Source: Chlorobium sp. (GTDB lineage Bacteria > Bacteroidota > Chlorobiia > Chlorobiales > Chlorobiaceae). From it: a stretch of 64,000 nt of DNA. Below, one piece after another: positions 18,910 through 28,329 of the stretch; the first letter of the stretch is position 1, and each line of letters begins with the position of its first letter. The notes beneath the pieces were generated by a model. That model made no database searches, was not told the DNA's origin, and worked only from the letters and a program-made list of their open reading frames with translations. The position numbers and the translations under genes are program-made. The stretch lies in NCBI GenBank assembly GCA_005843835.1, contig SZXZ01000011.1:1-64000 (forward strand), in the 5' to 3' direction.

Positions 18910-19953
18910 ATGAAAATCGGAACCATTGCTATTGACCGTCCTGTAATACTTGCCCCTATGGAAGATGTAACCGACAGGGCATTCAGGCAACTGTGCAAAC
19001 GTCATGGCGCGGACATTGTCTATACAGAGTTTATAAGTGCTGAAGCCTTGCGCAGGGGTGTTGAAAAGTCTGTGCGCAAACTTACAGCCGATGCGGTAGA
19101 AAGACCGCTTGCAATCCAGATTTTCGGAAGCAGTGTTGAGTCGATGATAGAGGCAGCGGTAATCGCTGAAGAGTATAGTCCGGATTATCTTGATATCAAT
19201 TTCGGATGCCCAACCAAAAAAGTTGCAGGTAAGGGTGCAGGTGCGGCTCTCCTGAGAGAGCCGGAAAAGATGGCAAGCATAGCAGAAGCAGTAGTCCGCG
19301 CGGTAAATATACCGGTGACAGCCAAAACAAGAATCGGATGGGACAGGGAATCGATTAATATTATTGATGTCCTTCATCGCCTGGAGGATGCAGGTATTCA
19401 GGCGATGGCTCTGCACGGTCGCACCAGGAGTGAAATGTATAAGGGCAGGGCGGACTGGAACTGGATTCGTGAAGTGAAACAGCATGCCCGGATACCTATC
19501 ATCGCAAATGGCGATATATGGACTGATGAGGATGCAGTTGCCATGTTTGACCAGACGGGTGCGGATGGTATCATGATAGGTCGTGGATCGATTGGAAATC
19601 CGTTTATATTTGAGCGTGCAAAGCACCTTTTGAAAACAGGGCAAAAAATGCCACTGCCGGACTTTCGGGAAAGGATACATGCTGCAATTGAGCATGTCAG
19701 GCTTTCAGTACAGTTCAAAGGCGAAAAATACGGCATTCTTGAAATGCGTCGTCATTATGCCACATATTTGAAAGGACTCAGGATGGTGTCAAGGGTACGC
19801 AACAAACTTGTTCGTGAAGACGGGTGGGAGCAGGTCATTGATATTCTTCTTGCGTATGAACAGGAATGCGAAGGATATGCAAAAGAGGGAACAATCCGCG
19901 ATGATGCGGAATATCTCAATGACCATTCCAATAGACTTGAATTAAATTACTAA
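18910..19953 (+). CDS. dusB: tRNA-dihydrouridine synthase, DusB type
   Basis: A 347-residue FMN enzyme that reduces uridines in tRNA to dihydrouridine. Evidence: VILAPMEDVTDRAFR at the N-terminus, catalytic Cys100 in DINFGCPTKKV, ALHGRTRSEMYKG, and IANGDIWTDEDA / MIGRGSIGNPFIF for FMN phosphate. Length fits DusB. It starts two bases after the recA stop, so the two are surely co-transcribed. Confidence 0.93.
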   Translation: MKIGTIAIDRPVILAPMEDVTDRAFRQLCKRHGADIVYTEFISAEALRRGVEKSVRKLTADAVERPLAIQIFGSSVESMIEAAVIAEEYSPDYLDINFGCPTKKVAGKGAGAALLREPEKMASIAEAVVRAVNIPVTAKTRIGWDRESINIIDVLHRLEDAGIQAMALHGRTRSEMYKGRADWNWIREVKQHARIPIIANGDIWTDEDAVAMFDQTGADGIMIGRGSIGNPFIFERAKHLLKTGQKMPLPDFRERIHAAIEHVRLSVQFKGEKYGILEMRRHYATYLKGLRMVSRVRNKLVREDGWEQVIDILLAYEQECEGYAKEGTIRDDAEYLNDHSNRLELNY

Positions 19954-19973
19954 GTTTAAAATATATAATATTT

Positions 19974-20996
19974 ATGAGTAGCTCGGATTATCACTGTCGA
20001 GTAGCGGTGTTTGGTGCAACTGGCCTTGTCGGACGCACAATGCTTAAGGTTCTGGAAGAGAGAAATTTTCCGGTAACTGATATTGTCCCGATTGCTTCCG
20101 CACGAAGTGCCGGTCAGGCAGTGCAGTTTAAAGGACAGGATTATATTATCCAGGTTCCATCAAAAGAAGCGTTTCAGGGTGTCGATATCGCTCTTTTTTC
20201 GGCAGGCGCAACCGCTAGTAAACAGTGGGCTGCTGTTGCAGCAGCGGAAGGTGCGGTTGTTATCGATAATTCATCAGCTTTTCGTATGGATCCCGATGTG
20301 CCTCTTGTAGTTCCGGAGGTTAACCCTGGAGATATTTTCAAAGAGGATGGTACCCCGGAACATATTATTGCTAATCCAAACTGTTCAACCATTCAGATGG
20401 TAGTGGTACTCAAACCTCTTCATGATCTTTTTGGCGTAAAGAGGGTTGTGGTTTCGACCTATCAATCGGTTACCGGTAAAGGCAAGGTAGGCCGCGACGC
20501 TCTCGAAAGCGAACTTGCCGGAGAAAAGCAGGATGAATATACTCACTTTCATCAGATAGCATTTAACGCGGTCCCGCAGATTGATATGTTCACCGAGAAC
20601 GGCTACACTAAAGAAGAAATGAAGATGGTCAATGAGACTCGAAAGATCATGGGCGATGACACTCTGAGCATTTCTCCCACCACGGTACGCATACCTGTCT
20701 ATGGCGGTCATGGAGAATCCCTAAATATAGAACTTGCGAAAGATTTTGATATCGACCAGGTTCGCGACTTGCTTGCCGCTTCACCTGGGATCATCCTTCA
20801 GGACGACCCCTCAGCGCGGATTTATCCCATGCCGTTGACTTCATATGAGCGTGATGAGGTTTTTGTAGGAAGGATTCGACGTGATTACTGGCATCCGCAG
20901 ACCCTGAACATGTGGATTGTTGCCGATAACCTCAGAAAAGGTGCCGCAACCAATGCCGTTCAGATCGCAGAAGTTGTCAATACAAAAAGAAAGTAG
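19974..20996 (+). CDS. asd: Aspartate-semialdehyde dehydrogenase
   Basis: A 340-residue NADPH-dependent enzyme that makes aspartate semialdehyde for lysine, threonine, methionine and diaminopimelate. Evidence: FGATGLVGRTML (NADP-binding) at residues 13-24, catalytic Cys137 in ANPNCSTIQM, QSVTGKGKVGRDAL, and the substrate His region RIPVYGGHGESL. It follows dusB by 20 bases. Confidence 0.95.
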   Translation: MSSSDYHCRVAVFGATGLVGRTMLKVLEERNFPVTDIVPIASARSAGQAVQFKGQDYIIQVPSKEAFQGVDIALFSAGATASKQWAAVAAAEGAVVIDNSSAFRMDPDVPLVVPEVNPGDIFKEDGTPEHIIANPNCSTIQMVVVLKPLHDLFGVKRVVVSTYQSVTGKGKVGRDALESELAGEKQDEYTHFHQIAFNAVPQIDMFTENGYTKEEMKMVNETRKIMGDDTLSISPTTVRIPVYGGHGESLNIELAKDFDIDQVRDLLAASPGIILQDDPSARIYPMPLTSYERDEVFVGRIRRDYWHPQTLNMWIVADNLRKGAATNAVQIAEVVNTKRK

Positions 20997-21003
20997 AGTT
21001 CGT

Positions 21004-21864
21004 TTATTCCATCAAAGCCATCAGCGCTGCGCTGATGGCTTTGACTGCCGAAGCGGAAGAAACAGCAAAGCGTTGCGGGTTACTTAGTGATATCGATGGT
21101 GGTAAACCGAGTGCTTTAAAGGTAATGGAAGTCTCTCTTCTTAAAAGTGCTATCATGGCTTTATTACTATTTGTGCCGGCAACCTGAACATCCGTTTCCC
21201 TGCAGACTCTATTTTCTGTGAGTACTTTTATAGCAAAGTATTCCATTTCTTCCCTGCTTTTTACCTTATGGTAAGCAAACGTTTCAATTCGTCCATTTCT
21301 TGCTATTGACAGGAGTACCGAATTGTTTCCAAGCTCAAGAATTACTTGCGGCTCTTCGGCGAACTTAGACAGGCAAACAAGAGGAAGTTGTATAGAACCA
21401 CTGAACACTATTTTGTGGTGGCTTGATAAAAAGAGTGCCAAAGTTTTGCACTCCTCATCTGGATAAAAGAGCAACAGGCGTTTTTCAAGTGTTTCGCTGC
21501 CGGCATGATCGCAATAACAGGTATGGTCGCAGCTGTATTTTTCGGGGTTGGTTAAAAAGTATCCCGCTTCAATTCTGCAGTACTCTTTACACTCATCTCG
21601 GCTTGCATTAGCAGGAAAGAAAGCAGGCAGAGGATAATACACTGTAGGTTCCACACATAGAGTCAGCTCTTCATCATGCCACTCTTCAAGGTGCTTGCCC
21701 AGCTTGTTAAGAAGACGCTTTCCTTTGCCCGAATTAAGGTCACCAAGATCGAATGGCAAAGTCTTGCAGTCAGTCAGGCTATATCCCGTAACCCCGGATG
21801 TTTTAAGCCGGACAACAGAGCATTCTGTTGAACTGATGAAGCATGCTATCTGGCTTTTGCTCAT
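21004..21864 (-). CDS. Uncharacterised protein coupled to a ComEA-like gene; possible PilM/actin-like fold
   Basis: A 286-residue protein without signal peptide or clear membrane span. It has unusual Cys content in the middle (CKEYCRIE, CDHTCYC). The alternating strands at the N-terminus (IACFISSTECSVVRLK) and the later LELGNNSVLLSIARNGRIE resemble the ribonuclease-H/actin-like halves of PilM and GspL proteins, but I cannot place it firmly. Its ATG overlaps the stop of the ComEA-like gene by one base (TAATG), so they are translated together. A role in DNA uptake or pilus assembly is a guess from context. Confidence 0.55.
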   Translation of the reverse strand: MSKSQIACFISSTECSVVRLKTSGVTGYSLTDCKTLPFDLGDLNSGKGKRLLNKLGKHLEEWHDEELTLCVEPTVYYPLPAFFPANASRDECKEYCRIEAGYFLTNPEKYSCDHTCYCDHAGSETLEKRLLLFYPDEECKTLALFLSSHHKIVFSGSIQLPLVCLSKFAEEPQVILELGNNSVLLSIARNGRIETFAYHKVKSREEMEYFAIKVLTENRVCRETDVQVAGTNSNKAMIALLRRETSITFKALGLPPSISLSNPQRFAVSSASAVKAISAALMALME

Positions 21865-22379
21865 TACTCCAGGGTGAAATATTTTTTTAGGACTTCAAGT
21901 TTTTTGTTGCTGATCCCTTTGACTTCAAGAAAGTCCTGAAAGTTTTCTACTTTACCGCCTTTTGATGTTCTGAAAGTAATCAATCGACCGGCCATAACTG
22001 GACCAATCCCTGGAATTTTCTGTAACTGAAGATTGCTCGCTTTATTAAAGGAAATTGAACCGCTGAAATTCTTTTTTGCTATCGCAATGCGTTTCGTATT
22101 TTTTCCTGCGCTATCATTTTTTCCTTCAGCGGTTTTGTTTTGCTCCCCATCATCGTCAACTGTTGCCTGTTCCAGTGTAGCAATCTTGATAAGGCTGTCG
22201 ACTTCTGCATCCTTATAACGGGCAGTTTCAGCTTTTTTTATAAGAATGTCAGTTTCCTCGACCGACTGAAAATTTTTGACCACCACCCCAAGTACCAAAA
22301 ATCCCAGAAGAATTGTAACTACATAGATTTCAGCTTTTGTAAGGCTGAGTCTGATAGCCAGTTTTTCAAGGAAAATCAT
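21864..22379 (-). CDS. ComEA-like membrane-anchored helix-hairpin-helix protein
   Basis: A protein of about 171 residues with one N-terminal membrane helix (AEIYVVTILLGFLVLGVVV), a charged linker and a C-terminal double helix-hairpin-helix domain (LQKIPGIGPVMAGRLITF, FQDFLEVKGISNKKLEVL). ComEA proteins bind incoming DNA in the periplasm during natural transformation. The frame is open 21 codons further upstream, overlapping alr, but the Met at 22379 (MIFLEKLAIRLS) gives a cleaner start. Confidence 0.82.
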   Translation of the reverse strand: MIFLEKLAIRLSLTKAEIYVVTILLGFLVLGVVVKNFQSVEETDILIKKAETARYKDAEVDSLIKIATLEQATVDDDGEQNKTAEGKNDSAGKNTKRIAIAKKNFSGSISFNKASNLQLQKIPGIGPVMAGRLITFRTSKGGKVENFQDFLEVKGISNKKLEVLKKYFTLE

Positions 22380-22402
22380 AATGCTGAGGGGTTTAACTTC
22401 TA

Positions 22403-23554
22403 CTACACGAAAATACGCTTTACTCTTGAAGAAACCGAACACAGGGTTTCATAACTTATAGTGTTGTCAATTTCAGCAATATCGTTCGCTGTAGGTCCAT
22501 TCCAGCCAAAAAGAATTGCCTTATCACCTTTTTTGACATCATGTTGTGTGCCGAGGTCCACCATGATCTGGTCCATCGTTACCGTCCCTACCTGCTGGTA
22601 AATACGTCCATTGATCATCACGCAGGCCCGGTTCGATAAAGCACGCGAATAGCCATCAGCGTAACCAACCGCGATAGTTGCAATATCCCTTGACCCCGGA
22701 GAAGTCCAGGTTCGTTTATAGCTTACAGAGGTTCCGGCAGGTACGGTTTTAATAAAAATTACTTTTGCCTCAAACTGCATTACCGGTTTTACGTCCAGAT
22801 GGTAATCAGTATTTTTTGTAGGATGATATCCGTAGAGCAAAATACCAGGGCGCACCATATCAAGCCAGGACTCTTTAAGCGAAAGAATCGCTCCGCTGTT
22901 TGCGGCATGTTTGCAGACAATTCGCCCTGAGAAATGCTCGTATTCTGCAGTGAGGGAATTGAATGCACTGAGTTGTTGGCCTGTAAAACCGTCTGTTGAT
23001 GTACTGTCCGCAAAGTGAGTATAAATACCTTTCAGATCAATAAGTGGCGTTTGGTCAATTTCCCTGAGAATCTCCATGGCTGCCTGAGGAGACATGCCGA
23101 GTCGTCCCATACCGGTATCAACTTTTAACTGTACAGCAACCGTTTTATTATGAGCAGAAGCGATTTCCATTACAGCCTTCAGGGTAACCATATCGCAAAC
23201 AGTCATTTCGATGCCGTATTTCAGGAAAAAATCAATATGCGAAATAAGCGGAGGAGCAAAAGCAAGAATTCTTGGTGATTTTTTAAGTGCTCCACCCGAC
23301 TTGAGTTCAATGGCTTCATGGATGTTTGCAACACCGAAATCCTCTACTCCTGATGCTTCAAGAGCTCCTGCTACCTTGTGGACATTATGACCGTAAGCAT
23401 TAGCTTTAACGATGCCCATGATTCGAGCCCTGCCAGATAATTTTTCGCGGATGATGCGTACATTTCGGGTAAGGTTGTCGATCGAAATCAGGGCTTCTGT
23501 CATGTTTTCGGCAGAAATTTCCCCTTCAGAAAAGCCCGGGGTTAGGTTGTCCAT
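22403..23554 (-). CDS. alr: Alanine racemase
   Basis: A 383-residue fold-type III PLP enzyme interconverting L- and D-alanine for peptidoglycan. Evidence: PLP Lys50 in IMGIVKANAYGHN, VDTGMGRLGM, the second catalytic Tyr in TSVSYKRTW, AVGYADGYSRAL and VGTVTMDQIMVDLG. The start may be the listed Met or the Met at residue 18 (MTEALISIDN). It lies upstream of the ComEA-like gene on the same strand. Confidence 0.95.
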   Translation of the reverse strand: MDNLTPGFSEGEISAENMTEALISIDNLTRNVRIIREKLSGRARIMGIVKANAYGHNVHKVAGALEASGVEDFGVANIHEAIELKSGGALKKSPRILAFAPPLISHIDFFLKYGIEMTVCDMVTLKAVMEIASAHNKTVAVQLKVDTGMGRLGMSPQAAMEILREIDQTPLIDLKGIYTHFADSTSTDGFTGQQLSAFNSLTAEYEHFSGRIVCKHAANSGAILSLKESWLDMVRPGILLYGYHPTKNTDYHLDVKPVMQFEAKVIFIKTVPAGTSVSYKRTWTSPGSRDIATIAVGYADGYSRALSNRACVMINGRIYQQVGTVTMDQIMVDLGTQHDVKKGDKAILFGWNGPTANDIAEIDNTISYETLCSVSSRVKRIFV

Positions 23555-23754
23555 AAAGCGTTTGCCGTTTTGTGGTTACAGTGGTTGATTTCCCCGGGTT
23601 CCGGAACTTTCTGTAAAAAAACATATTTTGTCCATGATTATCAAACGGGAAAGGAGCTTATTCATCCTCTGTCGTGAATTGAGCAATTAATGTATATTTT
23701 CTTTGAGTGTAATCAGGGCTTGTTATCACGTTAACCATTTTTTCAGCTACTATC

Positions 23755-25128
23755 ATGTCGAACCACGATATATTCGGGCTTGCTGCAGAAACACCGTTGG
23801 TTCTTGTCAAACAGATGGCCCGGCACATCAGGCCAATTGTTATGGCCAAGCTTGAGTATATGAATCCTGCCTGTTCACACTATTACAGGGTTGCATCGGC
23901 ACTCATTACAGATGCCGAAGAACAAAAAGAGATTCATCCGGGAATGACCCTTGTGGACTGGACTTGCGGCAACAGCGGCATAGCTCTCGCCATGGCCAGC
24001 GTCAGGCGGGGTTACAAGCTGCTGCTTGCAGCCCCTGATAAAATTTCAAGGGAGAAACAGGATGTTCTCAGGGCAATAGGTGCTGAGCTGGTTATTACTC
24101 CGTCAGACGTTTTGCCCGGTGAGCCCCGCAGTTGTATGAATGTCGCCGAAAGCCTGGTAAAAAGTATACCGAACTCCTTTTTTACAGGCATGTATGCGAA
24201 TCCGGTAAGTATTAAAATTCATACTGAAATTACAGGCAGAGAAATATTTGAACAGACTGAAGGCAAGGTAACTCATGTATTTGTACCGATGGTCTCTGCA
24301 GCAATGGCATCAGGATTGGGCCGTTTTCTAAAATCCCGGAATCCCGGAATTCGCATAATAGGTGTTGAATCTCAGGGTTCGATATATGCAGATTTGTTTA
24401 AGGGGACAAAACCCAGCAATCCTGTGTTTTCTGAACTTGAGGAAATTGGTTCCGGACAGCAATCTGTATTCTGGGACCCAACGGTTATTGATGATATCAT
24501 ACAGGTGAGCGATTATGAAGCGTTTAACTGTGGCAGGGAACTTTTGCGAGCTGAAGCCATATTTGCAGGCGGAGCATCCGGGGCAGTAATGTCAGCAGCA
24601 CTTCAGGCTGGAGAGGGGTATGGTGATGACGATTGCATTGTTGTGGTTATGAATGATTTCGGTGGCTATTATCTCAGTAAAATGTATAATGATGAGTGGA
24701 TGCGGAAGCGGGGGTTTTACCGAAAAGCTAAATCTGCACTTGAGCAGATTACAGCCGAGGATATTCTGCAACTGAAAGTACGCAGGGACCTTATTTTTGC
24801 ATATCCTGAAAATACACTCGCTGAAGTGTTCGAAATGATGAAGCAGAACGATGTTTCCCAGTTGCCTATTGTTTCATATAACGCTCCGATTGGCAGTATC
24901 AGTGAAAACAAAATTCTTTCAATACTTATAGAAAACGATGAAGCAATGAATTCAAAGGTTGTCGGCTTCATGGAACAGCCTTTTTCAGTCTGTCAGCCGG
25001 ATGCCACGATTTCCGAATTATCCGATAAACTGCAGCAAAGCGCCTCCGGCGTATTGATCAGTCTATCAGATGGAAGGCTTCAACTGCTTACCAAATCAGA
25101 TCTTATTGATGCGTTGACCCATAAATAA
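23755..25128 (+). CDS. Cystathionine beta-synthase-like protein lacking the PLP-binding residues, with two CBS domains
   Basis: A 457-residue protein aligned throughout with bacterial cystathionine beta-synthase: AKLEYMNP, WTCGNSGIALAM, VVVMNDFGGYYLSKMY, then a tandem CBS-domain pair from about residue 333. The hallmarks of catalysis are gone. The family motif NPxGSVKDR reads NPACSHYYR (37-45), so the Schiff-base Lys is Tyr43, and the phosphate-binding GTGGT loop reads VSAAMASG (180-187). The frame is intact and codon use looks normal, so this is not decay. It probably acts as a non-catalytic, perhaps regulatory, protein whose CBS pair senses an adenosyl ligand. This is inferred. Confidence 0.85.
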   Translation: MSNHDIFGLAAETPLVLVKQMARHIRPIVMAKLEYMNPACSHYYRVASALITDAEEQKEIHPGMTLVDWTCGNSGIALAMASVRRGYKLLLAAPDKISREKQDVLRAIGAELVITPSDVLPGEPRSCMNVAESLVKSIPNSFFTGMYANPVSIKIHTEITGREIFEQTEGKVTHVFVPMVSAAMASGLGRFLKSRNPGIRIIGVESQGSIYADLFKGTKPSNPVFSELEEIGSGQQSVFWDPTVIDDIIQVSDYEAFNCGRELLRAEAIFAGGASGAVMSAALQAGEGYGDDDCIVVVMNDFGGYYLSKMYNDEWMRKRGFYRKAKSALEQITAEDILQLKVRRDLIFAYPENTLAEVFEMMKQNDVSQLPIVSYNAPIGSISENKILSILIENDEAMNSKVVGFMEQPFSVCQPDATISELSDKLQQSASGVLISLSDGRLQLLTKSDLIDALTHK

Positions 25129-25337
25129 GTACCGGCTAATTATATCGTTGCATTTTTGGAGGGAATTACTTAATTAAACACCTCTGAATATTCCTCTTTT
25201 TTTTTAGGTGCGATGCACTATATTGCGCAATGACGCTGGAAAATATGTCATGTGCGGCACTCCTGATCCAAACAGTCAATGGATTAAAAAAATAGATCCC
25301 GACGATTGAAGAGCGGGTTAACAACCAGCAATATGAT

Positions 25338-25898
25338 ATGAAGGTAGAGTCCAGAAAAAGGCAGTTCATTTTAGAGGGTAAGATCAAGGCATGCTTCTGT
25401 GAGGGATGCGGTCAGATTACCGAAAAGACTTTTGTTGGTGAATGGATGCCGAGCGATAAGCCGAAGGACGATGATTTTCTAACGGCAGTTCCGGTAAAAA
25501 AACTTAAAGATGGTAAAAATGGTGTCCGCGATGTGCAACCGGCAGCGGAAAACCAGTACTGGATTCGTTGCTCACAGTGCAATCAGGTTTTTTTGCTGAA
25601 GGAATGGCAGATACAGATCGATCGTGAAATAAGCCCTGAAGAATTAAAAGTTGATGACTGCCAGGTATACTCACCCCATGGTATATATGCTAAAGGGGAT
25701 GCGCTCTTTCATAAGGCGTTGGGTGAAGTAGGAGTTGTCAGAGAAAAGCAGGCAACAGGCAGTGGAGCATTTGTAATTATTGTTGAATTTTGTAAAAGCG
25801 GAAGAAAACAATTGCTCGAAAATGTTCAGTTGAATTCTTCTAAAGAAAAAAACTCAGAGAGCCTGACAGATATTATTAAATTAAAATTAAGACGTTGA
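25338..25898 (+). CDS. Unknown protein with zinc ribbon and C-terminal SH3/KOW-like segment
   Basis: A 186-residue soluble protein. Two CxxC pairs (FCEGCG near residue 20 and RCSQCN near 80) would form a treble-clef or zinc ribbon split by a variable loop. The C-terminal half (YAKGDALFHKALGEVGVV, IIVEFCKSGRKQLLENV) resembles small barrel domains of the CarD/KOW type that bind RNA polymerase or nucleic acid. It is 24 bases before rpsU, hinting at a ribosome- or transcription-related role. The family is not recognised by name. Confidence 0.7.
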   Translation: MKVESRKRQFILEGKIKACFCEGCGQITEKTFVGEWMPSDKPKDDDFLTAVPVKKLKDGKNGVRDVQPAAENQYWIRCSQCNQVFLLKEWQIQIDREISPEELKVDDCQVYSPHGIYAKGDALFHKALGEVGVVREKQATGSGAFVIIVEFCKSGRKQLLENVQLNSSKEKNSESLTDIIKLKLRR

Positions 25899-25922
25899 TC
25901 TTTTAAAAGGGGGTGAATTTCA

Positions 25923-26120
25923 TTGGTTAGTGTGCAGATAAATGACAATGAGTCGATCGATAAAATGCTGAAACGCTTCAAGAAAAAATATGAGCGTGCA
26001 GGTGTTTTAAAGGAGTTTCGTGCAAACGCATACTTTGTTAAACCTTCGATTGATGGTCGTTTGAAACGCTCAAGAAGCAGACGCAGAGCTCAGCGGGCAA
26101 ATGAAGAACGCAATTCATGA
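25923..26120 (+). CDS. rpsU: 30S ribosomal protein S21
   Basis: A 65-residue S21: [20 protein letters not shown], then an Arg-rich C-terminal tail ([11 protein letters not shown]). It appears to start with TTG at 25923, placed after a strong AAAGGGGGTGA site; no ATG lies in frame nearby. S21 binds near the 3' end of 16S rRNA and the anti-Shine-Dalgarno region. A strong terminator follows. Confidence 0.95.
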   Translation: MVSVQINDNESIDKMLKRFKKKYERAGVLKEFRANAYFVKPSIDGRLKRSRSRRRAQRANEERNS

Positions 26121-26147
26121 TCAATTGATCGTAGCAGTTATTGCAGA

Positions 26148-26178
26148 GCAGCTCCTTTACAGGAGTTGCTTTTTTTTT
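26148..26178 (+). terminator. Intrinsic terminator of rpsU
   Basis: Stem GCAGCTCC (26148-26155) with GGAGTTGC (26162-26169, one G-U pair) is followed by nine T. It ends the zinc-ribbon protein / rpsU transcript before aroA. Confidence 0.93.
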
Positions 26179-26202
26179 GTCAATACCACAATTCATTAAC
26201 TC

Positions 26203-27504
26203 ATGAGAGTTTTTAAGGGCGAAGTTACAGCATTACCTCCAGATAAGTCGATATCCCATCGCGCCGCGCTGATTGGCGCACTGTCTGAAGGCACCACAGA
26301 AATCACGAACTTTTCCGGAGGTTATGATAATCAGTCAACTCTTGGAGTGCTCCAGGCTGCCGGTATAGCGCTTCGACAGGAAACAGAGGCGGGTAAATAT
26401 GGTCGTCAGATTAGAAAAGTAGTCATAGAATCACAAGGATTATGGAGCTTTCAACCCCCATCTGCTCCGCTGATGTGCAACAATTCGGGCAGCACCATGA
26501 GGATGTTTGCCGGTATTCTTGCCGCCCAACCGTTTACAAGCGAACTCATCGGCGATAATTCGCTGATGAAGCGTCCTATGAAAAGGGTTGCTGACCCGTT
26601 GCGCCTAATGGGTGCTGATGTTGAACTTTCAGTATCAGGAGCTGCTCCGATAAAAATAAAAGGCACAAAAGATCTTATGCCTATCGAGTACCGGCTTCCT
26701 GTACATTCAGCTCAGGTTAAGTCACTGGTTGCTTTTGCCGCACTTCATGCCGAAGGTGAAACCAGAATTATCGAAACAGTACCTTCGCGTGATCACACTG
26801 AAGTTATGCTCGGGCTTGAGACTTTGGTTAACGGGCTGGATCGGATTATAGTTGTGCCTGGCAGAAAACGTATTGTTGCAAAGCCTTTTTTTATTCCTGC
26901 GGACCCCTCCGCAGCTTGTTTTATTGTAGCGCTTGGTCTTCTGGCTCGGGGTTCAGAAATCATAATCAGGGATGTCTGTCTCAATCCTACCAGAGCCGCA
27001 TTTCTTGATATTCTAAATGTTGCCGGTGCAGGGATATCAATTGAAAACAAGAGAATCATTGGTGGTGAATCAATAGGAGATATTCTTGTTCAAAACAACG
27101 CCGGGCTCGACTCGCTTCTGATCAGCGATCCACAACTGGTTGCCTGTGTCATAGATGAAATACCTATGCTGGCTGTTCTTTCAGCCTTTGCAACCGGACA
27201 GTTTGAGTTGCACAATGCAGCCGAACTTAGAACCAAAGAGAGTGACAGGATTGATGCCCTAGTGGTTAATCTGCAACGCCTTGGTTTTGACTGCGAACAG
27301 TATCCCGATGGTTTTATAGTAAAAGGTAGGAAGATCACACACTCAAACACAGTGGTGATAGACAGCTTTGACGATCATAGAATTGCCATGAGCTTCGCCA
27401 TTGCAAGTCAGGCAACAGGTGTAGCGATTGATATTACCGATATCAATGTGGTTGGAGTTTCGTTTCCGAATTTTTTTGAAATGATAGAAAGTCTGAGCGT
27501 CTGA
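26203..27504 (+). CDS. aroA: 3-phosphoshikimate 1-carboxyvinyltransferase (EPSP synthase)
   Basis: A 433-residue AroA, the sixth step of the shikimate pathway (shikimate-3-phosphate plus PEP). Evidence: [20 protein letters not shown] at the N-terminus, [15 protein letters not shown] (the family NAGTAMR loop, here NSGSTMR), [18 protein letters not shown], and [14 protein letters not shown]. The Ser/Ala substitutions in the NAGTAMR loop recall class II enzymes. Confidence 0.95.
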   Translation: MRVFKGEVTALPPDKSISHRAALIGALSEGTTEITNFSGGYDNQSTLGVLQAAGIALRQETEAGKYGRQIRKVVIESQGLWSFQPPSAPLMCNNSGSTMRMFAGILAAQPFTSELIGDNSLMKRPMKRVADPLRLMGADVELSVSGAAPIKIKGTKDLMPIEYRLPVHSAQVKSLVAFAALHAEGETRIIETVPSRDHTEVMLGLETLVNGLDRIIVVPGRKRIVAKPFFIPADPSAACFIVALGLLARGSEIIIRDVCLNPTRAAFLDILNVAGAGISIENKRIIGGESIGDILVQNNAGLDSLLISDPQLVACVIDEIPMLAVLSAFATGQFELHNAAELRTKESDRIDALVVNLQRLGFDCEQYPDGFIVKGRKITHSNTVVIDSFDDHRIAMSFAIASQATGVAIDITDINVVGVSFPNFFEMIESLSV

Positions 27505-27534
27505 TTATCAAATACGTTACGAAGCATGGTAACA

Positions 27535-28326
27535 TCAGGTCAGTCGGACTTTTTCAATATGGTCAAGCAGTGCGCGGTTAAATTCTCCGGATTTCTCCAT
27601 ATTCGAAAGATGTCCTGCTGCTGCAAGCAATCGGAGTTGTGACCCTGGAATTCGACAGCTGATGCTTTTTGCAGTTTCAGGGGTGGTAAGCTTATCCTTA
27701 GTCCCGTTCAGTACGAGAACCGGGCAATGTATGGCTGGTAAAATGGTGGTAGCATCGTACCGCAGCATTATTGCCCGCATTGCTTCGGTGATGATATTCC
27801 CCGTCTGCTTTCTGATAATATTCTCGGCCAGTACAACCAGTTCAGGCTTACTAGTGTATGTCGCCGCCGTAAAATAATTCGGTATCATGCGCCGTATTGC
27901 CTCTTCAGCCCCACCAGCTTTAACGGCCTTAATAAATTCTTCTCGCCCTGCCCTCGCTTCAGGAGTATCCCCATCTGCCCTCGTATCGCATAGCACCAGT
28001 GAGACCGTTTTATCAGGGTAAAGTCTGTAGAATTCAAATGCCTGGTACCCTCCCATCGATAGGCCGACAACAGTTACTCTCTTCACTCCAAGAGATTCAA
28101 GGAGCGTTGAAAGTTCATGAGCGTAATCCGTAAAAGTCCAATCCTTTTTTTCTGCTGACCCATCTATACCGTATGCATTCGGAGCTATAACCGTAATACC
28201 GGCTTTTTCAAGAGCATCAATCTGAGACTGCCACATGGTGGCCGAAAGAGGAAAGGCGTGTAACAAAAGCACAGCATAACCCTGAGCGCCACTTTTTGCC
28301 ATCTCAGCGCTTAAATATGTCAGCAT
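27535..28326 (-). CDS. Alpha/beta hydrolase
   Basis: A 263-residue single-domain alpha/beta hydrolase. The nucleophile elbow is VVGLSMGGYQAF, the oxyanion HG-equivalent is LLLHAFPLSATMW, the acidic residue is in LNGTKDKLTTP, and the catalytic His is in AAAGHLSNMEKSGEF. The pattern resembles 3-oxoadipate enol-lactonase and BioH-like esterases, but the substrate cannot be told. It is convergent with aroA and leads the YtxH-like gene by four bases on the same strand. Confidence 0.85.
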   Translation of the reverse strand: MLTYLSAEMAKSGAQGYAVLLLHAFPLSATMWQSQIDALEKAGITVIAPNAYGIDGSAEKKDWTFTDYAHELSTLLESLGVKRVTVVGLSMGGYQAFEFYRLYPDKTVSLVLCDTRADGDTPEARAGREEFIKAVKAGGAEEAIRRMIPNYFTAATYTSKPELVVLAENIIRKQTGNIITEAMRAIMLRYDATTILPAIHCPVLVLNGTKDKLTTPETAKSISCRIPGSQLRLLAAAGHLSNMEKSGEFNRALLDHIEKVRLT

Positions 28327-28329
28327 AAA

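Noticed and set aside
18853-19695. 280-codon open frame on the minus strand
   Set aside because: It lies antisense to dusB, whose family motifs are complete. The product is rich in Cys, His, Arg and Tyr, as expected of a shadow frame.
25160-25206. Terminator after the CBS-like gene
   Set aside because: A T-run exists, but the possible stem has a bulge and a loop of about 30 bases, so I do not list it.
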